Shown one piece after another: positions 57,008-64,000 of a DNA stretch of 64,000 nt; within the stretch, counting starts at the first letter, position 1, and each line of letters begins with the position of its first letter. The notes under the pieces are model-generated. The model was given only the letters and a program-made list of their open reading frames with translations. It was not told the origin of the DNA and ran no database searches. Location of the stretch: NCBI RefSeq assembly GCF_950295315.1, contig NC_080179.1:76898803-76962802 (forward strand). Direction: 5' to 3'. The position numbers and the translations under genes are program-made. The stretch comes from Erinaceus europaeus (Eukaryota; Chordata; Mammalia; Eulipotyphla; Erinaceidae).

Positions 57008-57273
57008 GGGGGAGTCGGGCTGTAGCGCAGCGGGTTAAGCGCAGGTGGCGCTAAGCTCAAGGACCAGCGTCAGGATCCCGGTTTGAGCCCCTGGCTCCCC
57101 ACCTGCAGGCAGGTCCCTTCACAGGCGGTGAAGCAGGTCTGCAGGTGTCTGTCTTTCTCCCCCCCCCCCTTCCCCTCCTCTCTCCATGTCTCTCTGTCCT
57201 ATCCAACAACGATGACATCAATAATAACTACAACAATAAAACAATAAGGGCAACAAAAAGGAATGAATTAAAA
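57008..57273 (+). mobile_element. Type A SINE with target-site duplication
   Basis: Near-consensus copy. Duplication AAAAAGTTACAATGG at 56993-57007 and 57274-57288. Confidence 0.95.
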
Positions 57274-57753
57274 AAAAAGTTACAATGGAATATGATTAGT
57301 TATTTGATACTAACAACATCAGTTTATGATATCACAAAATATTAGCCTTATACATATCAGTGTATAAGGCTCAGAACAACCGCCATCAAAATTCCAATGC
57401 CATTGTGTTAATACTGTCTTTTAGGGAGAATGTAGGTTTTCTTCTGAGTTAACAAAGTCATCATAAAATAAAATACTAGAGGTAAAAGGATATACATATA
57501 TCAAAAACCAATGATTGGAATAGGAAATGTTTTGATATTCAAAGTTGTAGATTGAACTTATGATGTATGCAGTCAGTGAGTTTATATTTATCGATAAGAC
57601 TATTAAACACATTCATTCTATAGCTTATTTTTGAAGCAGTTTGTAATAGTCTTGGGAATGTGTGTAAAAGCCTTGACAGTGTTGGCCATACTTCAAATAA
57701 ATTACGCTTCTTTTGTGGAATGAGAGTCACTCATTTTCAACCAGTGTACTTAC

Positions 57754-57890
57754 TGATTTAGGACAGGAGTATATGCAGTTTTATCCTCATCAATAATAGT
57801 AACCATCAGTGTAATAAGTTGGGGCCAAAAGTCCAAATTTTTAGTGGATGGTCCCTGGTCTTCTCGAGGAATGTCCTGTTTCTTATTCTT
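57754..57890 (-). CDS. UNC13C: UNC13C exon (MUN domain; most 5' exon in window)
   Basis: The minus strand reads [10 protein letters not shown], then a [10 protein letters not shown] motif, then [12 protein letters not shown], and ends with CA, the first two bases of a Gln codon. The donor is CA|GTAAGTAC. The acceptor chosen is the AG just before AAGAATAAG, after a T-rich stretch; other AGs lie within a few codons, so the 5' edge is less certain than the 3' edge. Length is 137 bp, 45 codons plus 2 bases. The next exon at 37231 starts with the G that completes Gln, so the phase matches. The NLDFW...LITL...EDK...YTP...LNQ pattern is conserved in Munc13 MUN domains. Confidence 0.88.
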
Positions 57891-58564
57891 CTCACAAGGT
57901 TACCCGACATGAAAAAGAAAAAGTTGAAAGATACGATTTTAGTTATGTGTCCATGTCAAAAAGAAGTGTGAAAGAAGATTGGGTAATGGAAAAATCCTTA
58001 GATCAGATGAACTGATGCCGGTAAGTTCAGGGTTTCCTTCTTCATTGAATATCCCCACTGGATAAAGTCATAGTAATTTCTTTTTCTACATGCTTTTGTT
58101 TGCAGTGGTGGGTTCTCTGTCTTCTGAGTATTATATTTCATATATGTAGAAACTGCTATTGCAGAAATTATGCCTTAGTGCGACTTTTCCCAAGGAGATG
58201 GGCTTAGTTTTGCATGTGGGAGAGTGTATGCACACTCTTATCTAAAACCTACTGGCATCATTATTTTCTGCAATGTCATGTTGGTAATAACAGAGAAGAA
58301 CTCAGTTTCCTGGTGAAAAATTCAATAAAGTAAAATTACAGTCTACTCCTGGATACCCTGGGACTCTCACATTCTACCAATAATTCCATGTAGCTTAAAC
58401 AAAATTGTTAGCCTGTTTTTCTTTTGGGTATGTGCAAATTTAAATAGCATTTAAACCCTCTGGATTTACCATAGATTCTTACTTAACATATACAAATTCT
58501 TTCAAATATATACCTAAATCATTCTAACTACTTTGCTATATGTTTAGCTTTCTTAGAAAACTTA
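57891..58564. other. UNC13C: Unassigned intron upstream of the first exon in the window
   Basis: No preceding UNC13C exon found here. Confidence 0.45.
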
Positions 58565-58740
58565 TTTTGGGAGCAGGGGTAGATAGCATAATGATTATGC
58601 AAACTGACTTTCATGCCTGAGGCTCCAATGTCCCAGGTTCAATCCCCTGCAACACCATCAGCCAGGCAAATGCTAGAAGAAGAAGAACCATCAGAGCTGA
58701 GCAGTGCTTTGGTAATTAAAAAAAATAATTAAAAAAAACC
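58565..58740 (+). mobile_element. Type E SINE carrying the 25-bp insertion
   Basis: 'agcataatgattatgcaaac', 'tgcctgaggctccaatgtcc', then the insertion at 58662-58686, then 'agctgagcagtgctttggta'. Confidence 0.85.
58662..58686 (+). mobile_element. 25-bp 3'-end micro-insertion of the same non-LTR family
   Basis: The 23-bp string beginning GGCAAATGCTAG and ending in GAA repeats is identical to the terminal sequence at 17021-17043. It interrupts a type E SINE and is bracketed by ACCATCAG at 58654-58661 and 58687-58694. This is an extreme 5'-truncation product of target-primed reverse transcription. The exact edges are ambiguous by a few bases because the SINE itself has 'gccag' here. Confidence 0.75.
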
Positions 58741-58779
58741 ATTTTGTTTACTTAATTTCTAGTACTTTTTTAATTGCCT

Positions 58780-59020
58780 GAACAACAAATCCACTGCTCC
58801 TGGTGGTTATTTCCTTTTTCGTTTTTCGTTTTGTTCCTGTTCATGTTTGGATAGCAGAAATTTAGAGGGAATGGGAAGAAGAGAGCGGTGAGAAAGAGAC
58901 ACCTGCACCACTGTGTTGTCATTGCAGATCTCCGCAAAGGCGGGTCATGGGACTAGAACTTGGGTCCTCAGGCGTAGTAGTGTGTAGATGCTACCAAGTA
59001 TACCAACCGCCCAACCACTA
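58780..59020 (-). mobile_element. Long-form type A SINE, diverged
   Basis: 'aatccactgctcctggtggt' extension, 'gagaaagagacacctgcacc' and 'ataccaaccgcccaacc' in antisense. Confidence 0.7.
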
Positions 59021-59439
59021 ATCAGTTTCTAAGATCAGACAAGAAAATGACAGAGGTAGAGCTCAGTTTTACTCATGTTTACTAGGAAGTTGGAATCAGA
59101 CGGTTTGTCTGACTACTTTTGTTCAATTATTAACAATTTTATACTTCCAGAATATGTAAAAGCTTAAGTCTGTGGCTCGACACACTTGAATTCTCTGACA
59201 TCAAAGGCAGCTCACAATTTCTCTGGCCTCCTCTCTTGTTCTATCCAGTAACTAGTCCAAGAAACCATCCCCCTGATGAATAGCTGTGTTTTTTGTTTGT
59301 TTGTTTTGTTTTACTTATTTTTGTTATTTGCTACTTGATGACTGGTGCTTGGCATCTGCACAGCTCTACTTTTCTTTCATAGATATATTTTACTTTAATG
59401 AAAAAGAAGTGTGTGTGAGAGAGAGAGGAGAAAGACCAA

Positions 59440-59645
59440 AGCACTGCTCAGCTCTGTGTTGGGACATGAACTTAATCAGCATAAAACTCATGGCAGTTCT
59501 GCAGGTATCTGTGTTTCTCTCCCCTTCCCTATATTCCCCTCCCAATTTAATGACTCTCTGTCTTACCCAACAATAGGAAAAAAAAAAAAAGGCCACCAGG
59601 AGCAACAGATTCATAGAGGCAAAAAATAAAATAAAATAAAATAAA
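59440..59645 (+). mobile_element. Type C SINE, degenerate
   Basis: 'cagttctgcaggtatctgtg' and 3' module 'ggccaccaggagcaacagat', with AAAAT-repeat tail. Confidence 0.7.
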
Positions 59646-59689
59646 AATCACCAGTTATCCTATCATATAGAAATATTATCCCTAGTTCA

Positions 59690-59757
59690 GAACCTCTGCA
59701 AAGAGACTCATACCTGAGGCTCCAAGGTCTCTGCACCAGCCAAAAAAAAAAAAAAGC
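59690..59757 (+). mobile_element. Type E SINE fragment
   Basis: 'caaagagactcatacctgag' followed by 'gctccaaggtctctgcacca' and A run. Confidence 0.65.
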
Positions 59758-60319
59758 GATTTAAGTGTCCAGTGGGAATCACTCTCCGTTGCTGCTTTCT
59801 TTCTGTTTCTGTTGATCTTCACCTGTTCTCCTTCTCCCCAGGACCCAGCAGGCTGCTCCCTCAGGACCTTAACACATGTAGCGGACTGCAGGTAACATGG
59901 ACTCGTGGCTCCCAGCCAACAGGACTAGCTGATCTTTGCTCCTCTCCCTATGTAGGCTTGTTGTTTTCACGTTAGCTAAAATATAGCTAGCTCTATATTG
60001 AAGGGACTTCTTAGAAACCTTCACATGCAGACTATTAAATACCTCAAGTACCTTCATTTTCCTAAAGTACTTTCGAATTTCATTGATTCACCTTTACTCA
60101 TAAAGGTAATGGATATTAAAACTCAGAGAAGTAAATTAAAATAGTAGAATATTAATGACTGGGACAAATTACCTCAAGGCTACGTTGTACGAAGTCCCCC
60201 CCAAAGATCCTAAGATCCTTTTATATTTGCATCATGGAACTGCCTGAAGCTTCTCACAGGATCCATTTTCAGCCCCTTGGGCATGGCACTAGATGCCAGA
60301 AGACCATTAAGACGAAAAA
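59758..60319. other. Unassigned sequence
   Basis: No exon or repeat recognised. Confidence 0.4.
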
Positions 60320-61140
60320 TGTAATTGGGTTGGAACATGCAGAAGAATGAAGCTGAACCACTATATTTCACCAGACACAAAAGTAAATTCCAAATGGATC
60401 AAGGACTTGGATGTTAGACCAGAAACCATCAAACACTTAGAGAAAAATATTGGTAGAACTCTTTTCCATCTAAATTTTAAAGACATCTTCACTGAAATGA
60501 ATCCAATTCCAAAGAATCTAAATTAAAATTAAACCAATGTGACTACATCAAATTAAAAAGCGTCTGCACACCACCTAAACAAAGAAACTCCCCCCACAGA
60601 ATGGATGGTCTTTACATGCCGTATATCAGATAAGAGGCTAATATGCAAAAAATATAGAGAGCTCACCACACTCAGCAACAAGAAAACAAATGACCCCATA
60701 CAAAAATGGGGAGAGGATATGAACAGAATATTCTCCATAGAAGAGATCTAAAAGGCCAAAAAACTCATGAAAAAAATGTTCCAAATCATTGATTGTTAGA
60801 GAAATGCAAATAAAGGCAACAATGAGATACCACTTCACTCCTGTGAGAATGTCATCCATCAGAAAAGGGAACAGCAGCAAATGCTGGAGAGGGTGTGGGG
60901 TCAAAGGAACCCTCCTACACTGCTGGTGGGAATGTCGATTGGTCCAACCTCTGTGGAGAACAGTCTGGAGAACTCTCAGAAGGCTAGAAATGGACCTACC
61001 CTATGACCCTGCAATTCCCCTCCTGGGGTATATCCTAAGGAACCCAGCACACCCATCCAAAAAGATCTGGGTACACCTATGTTCATAGCAGCACAATTTG
61101 TAACAGCCAAAATCTGGAAACAACCCAGGTGTCCAACAAC
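60320..61140 (+). mobile_element. L1 ORF2 C-terminal part, sense, broken
   Basis: The last open stretch (60789-61088) reads [43 protein letters not shown] and [12 protein letters not shown], the conserved C-terminal region of mammalian L1 ORF2 with its Cys-rich motif. The upstream part has stops and frameshifts. The RT and endonuclease domains are missing. Confidence 0.93.
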
Positions 61141-61149
61141 AGAGGACTT

Positions 61150-61300
61150 TATTTCTAAATAGAGATAGAGAGGCAGTGAGAGTGAAAGAGATCACAGCAC
61201 TGAAGCTTCCTTCAATGTGATGGGGACAATGGCTTGAAACTGAGCCATGGACATAGCGAAACAGCACACCGTACAGGCGAGCTATTTGGTGCTCCAACTT
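61150..61300 (-). mobile_element. Type F SINE
   Basis: 'atcacagcactgaagcttcc' and 'gtacaggcgagctatttggt' in antisense, placed within or at the end of the L1 copy. Confidence 0.7.
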
Positions 61301-61864
61301 CCTTTCTTTCAACACATTTAGAAACCCGAAGAACTTTCTGAGTTATGAAGGTTGAAGAAAAGTTAGTTTTGATGGCCGTCACAGAAGATATAAAAGTATT
61401 GTCATCATTCATGACTATATGGACAGAGCAAAAGTAGACATCTCTCTTATTTCATGAGATTAAATGAGAATGAATGGCAGTGGTGATATGTCTGACAGCA
61501 GAGTCACTCATCACCATACTGAAAAGAGTGACATGGCTTAGAGGAGATGCTACAGTGACTGAATATGCATTAATTTCAAAGTCTGTTAGCTGTCACCGTT
61601 CAAACTTTCGTTACTCTTTGATAGGACATCAGTGATTTACAGAGATGCAATTTTTTTGCTTTTGCGTTTGTTACATCATTATGAACCAAACGAGATGCTG
61701 AACCACTAAGTTTTTACATATCACACAATAATATCCTTAGCTTTTTTCTATTTTACTCAACTGTTTGAATAGATAACATATTTTAAAACCTGGGATATAA
61801 TCACCTACGGTAGATTATCAGCTCCTTCAGAATTAATTTTTTCTAAGTAACACTTTATTTTTAC
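61301..61864. other. Unassigned sequence
   Basis: No exon or repeat recognised. Confidence 0.4.
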
Positions 61865-62005
61865 TTATTTAAAATATTTTATTTTTAAATAGAAGTTGAG
61901 AGATAGAGAGAAGGAGAGCTTTCAGAGTTTTTTCTACCACCCATGAAGTTTCCCCATTACAGGTGGGGACTAAGGACTTGAACTCAGGTCCTTGTGCCTG
62001 ATAAT
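61865..62005 (-). mobile_element. Type B SINE, truncated
   Basis: 'gttgagagatagagagaagg' to 'gaactcaggtccttgtgcct' in antisense; the head is missing. Confidence 0.7.
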
Positions 62006-62165
62006 GAAATCATACTTTATTAATGTCCCAAAAACTTACTAGGAAATTTTACCTGATGTTTAAAAACTTAAGATAACAATATTAGAAATTTGGAAAGCTA
62101 ATAATGGGCAGGTTAATAATAACAGATGACTTTATGGAGAAATATTTTATATTTTGAAATAATTT

Positions 62166-63610
62166 TTTTACTGAAAGATTAAAGGTTTACAATAAATACA
62201 GTTTCTGATACATGTATAGATGTCAAAGGTGTGAAACGGTATATCATTTTCTTTCTTGCATTTCTCTGGCAATCAATGAATTGGAGCTTTTTTGTTCCCC
62301 CATATGTTTGTTGGCCTGTTGGATATCTTCTTTGGTGAATATTCTGTTCAAATCCTCTCACCATGTTTGAATGAAGTCATTTCTGTTGTTATTGTTGTTG
62401 TTGAGTTTGGTAGAATACTTTTATATTTTGATTGCCTTTAGTCTGATGTATGGCGTATAAAGATCCTTTCCCATTCTGTAAGAAGTCCCTTTGTGTGACT
62501 GGAGGTTTCTTTTCCTGTGCAGAAACTTTTAAATTTGATATAGGCCCCTGGCTTATTTTGGGTTTTGTTTTCTTTGCAATTGAACTTGAGTCTTTGAAGT
62601 TGCCTATAAAACATATGGAAAAGAGTTCTACCAATATTTTTCTCTAAGTATTTTGGCCGAACTTGTAAGTTCTCAATCCATTTGGAGTTTGTTTTTGTGT
62701 GTGGTGAAATGTAGTGGTTCAGTTTCATTCTTCTACATGTCTCAAGGCAATTTTCCCAACATCATTTGTTGAAGAGACTCTCCTTTCTCCATTTAATACT
62801 TTGGGCCACCTTGTCAAAAATTAGATGACCATAAGTGTTGGGGCTTATTTCTGTTCTCTTACTTGTACTCCACTTGTCACTGTGTCTACTTTTTGTTCCC
62901 ATACTATGTAGTTTTATTTACAGTGGCCCTCTAAGTTGAGATCTGGAAGCATGATGCTTCAGTCTTTCTTTCTTTCTTTCTTTCTTTCTTTATTTCTTTC
63001 TTTCTTACTTTCTTTTCTTTTCTCTCAAGTTTGTTTTGCCAACTGTCAGTATAAACTTTTTTTTAGCTTTTATTCTTTTCTCTTTAAAAATTAACTTAAA
63101 ATGGATGGGAATTGCATTTAATTAAAATATGGCTCTTGGCATAATAGTTATTTTGATGATGTAACTTCAGTTTGGTGATGTAATCTTCCAGTCCATGAAC
63201 ATGGGATACCTTTTCACATGTACTGAGCAAGTCATTCATCCCTGGGATAAATCCCACTTGTATTTTTAATATATTGTTGAATTCACTTGGCTAGAAGTTT
63301 GTTTAGTAGTTTCACATGTATATTTATCAGAGACTTGGCCTATCGGCTCTTTTGTGTGTGTGTCTCTACTTTTGGTATCAGGGTGATGTTGAATTCATAG
63401 AAGATGGAAGATAATTTTCTTCTGTCTTCAGTTTTGTGGAAAGAGCTTAAAATTATTGATGCTAAGGTTTTGTAGAACTCATTTGTAAAACCATCTGGGC
63501 CTGTTAATTGTTCGAATTCCTCTAGGTTTAATTTTGGAAGGTTATATGTTTCTAGGAACTTTTCCATTTCTTTCAGAATCTCTATTTTGGTGGAATATAG
63601 TCGTGCATTG
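62166..63610 (-). mobile_element. L1 ORF2, antisense, broken
   Basis: 63340-63567 on the minus strand reads MEKFLETYNLPKLN and GPDGFTNEFYKTL, from the start of the L1 RT domain. 62438-62728 reads [17 protein letters not shown] and LKFNCKENKTQN-type wording from near the C-terminus. Central RT parts are deleted and a (TTTC)n run sits at 62964-63015. Confidence 0.88.
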
Positions 63611-64000
63611 AAACTTCTTAAGTTTTATCCACTGGGGAGAACGCAGGTTTGATAGTGTCTCCTATTTTCCCAAGTACCTGTTTCTGCATGTCTCTGCTGT
63701 AGTGATAAGTGTGTGGGGCCACAAGTTGAGGTTGGTGAAGTGGCTACCTGGTTGTTTCAGGGGGGCAGACCAGCTGGCCTGTTAATTGCTTCTGGCCTGT
63801 TCTGCACTTAGTTCCAGTGAAGGCAGATCACAGGCACCCATATTGTTATCTGACTCAAAGGTCAAACTAGCTTTTAAGCAGGCTGTCCCTTCAGAGAATT
63901 CCTGCTCTGCTCTTAACCTACTCCTTCCCCACTGACGCTGGAGCTATGCTGCATTTTCTGGGTTGCATTTTTTGTCTTATTCATGATGTTTTCCAGTAGG
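63611..64000. other. Unassigned sequence to the window edge
   Basis: Adjoins the antisense L1 and may be more repeat; I recognise no family or coding frame. Confidence 0.35.

Larger units (their letters stand above)
5699..57890 (-). other. UNC13C: UNC13C gene, partial (seven internal exons and their introns)
   Basis: Seven minus-strand exons read in order from 57890 down to 5699 and join in phase into 249 codons (747 bp). The peptide follows the MUN/MHD1 region of Munc13 proteins, presynaptic active-zone proteins that prime synaptic vesicles by opening syntaxin and helping SNARE assembly. UNC13C is favoured over UNC13A and UNC13B for two reasons recalled from family knowledge: the CDKENVPCIL stretch is two residues shorter than the KEKEKVPC form of the paralogues, and the ALSHFMRRF wording fits. 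The large introns, up to about 20 kb, also fit the large UNC13C locus. C1, C2 and calmodulin regions and the C-terminal C2C domain are not in this window. Paralogue assignment is inference; UNC13 membership is near certain. Confidence 0.88.

Noticed and set aside
59460..59510. Minus-strand AACTGCCATGAG reading Asn-Cys-His-Glu, like the NCHEL motif of the next UNC13 exon upstream
   Set aside because: It is followed by a stop, has no splice sites, and lies in a SINE body ('ctgcaggtatctgtg'); coincidence.

Overview
The window is mammalian nuclear DNA, very probably from a hedgehog (Erinaceus or a close relative). It is a non-coding, repeat-rich landscape with short exons that keep intact splice sites. 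It is crowded with several families of tRNA-derived SINEs whose heads look like hedgehog-lineage SINEs, and with eutherian L1 fragments, ERV LTRs, (GT)n and (CT)n runs and minisatellites. There is no bacterial, phage or plasmid content. The species call is inference from SINE type.

The only host gene I can support is on the minus strand: a Munc13/UNC13 gene, best matched to UNC13C. Seven internal exons lie at 57754-57890, 37146-37231, 25731-25857, 18279-18375, 14896-15039, 11115-11192 and 5699-5776, in transcript order. All are flanked by AG/GT splice sites, join in phase, and together encode 249 continuous codons of the MUN/MHD1 region. The rest of the window from 5.7 to 57.9 kb is intron of this gene. 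The neighbouring exons on either side were not found.

The most unusual item is a 5'-truncated non-LTR retrotransposon at 15509-17044. It carries a reverse transcriptase of the Jockey/CR1 type, not L1 and not BovB, with a GAA-repeat tail and an 11-bp target-site duplication. It lies in an UNC13C intron about 470 bp from an exon. The last 23 bp of the same element recur at 58662-58686 inside a hedgehog-type SINE, with a duplicated target. So the family has moved within this genome, and its near-open reading frame points to recent activity.

Repeat families used below. Type A: tRNA-derived SINE with a 'gtagcgcagcgggttaag' head and a CAA/AAT-rich tail of about 270 bp, with a longer form of about 370 bp. 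Type B: head 'gcacctggttgagcgcaca', about 210 bp. Type C: relative of B with a 3' module containing 'ggccaccaggagcagt'. Type D: head 'gtggtgcagtggctaagg', about 150 bp. Type E: head 'agcataatggttatgcaaa', about 130-180 bp. Type F: older and diverged, usually seen as 'gcactgaagcttcctt' on the plus strand when antisense. The letters are mine.

Layout: 0-5 kb, old SINEs, a GA tract, a 52-bp minisatellite and L1 3' ends. 5-20 kb, four of the UNC13C exons plus a fifth at 18.3 kb, an LTR, a 55-bp minisatellite and the RT element. 20-31 kb, L1 antisense, a 107-bp minisatellite, an exon and an LTR. 31-41 kb, SINEs, an exon and largely unique intron. 41.7-46.8 kb, a composite L1 cluster. 47-58 kb, SINEs, an LTR with SINE-like sequence, a perfect palindrome and an exon. 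58-64 kb, the micro-insertion and L1 ORF2 fragments on both strands.
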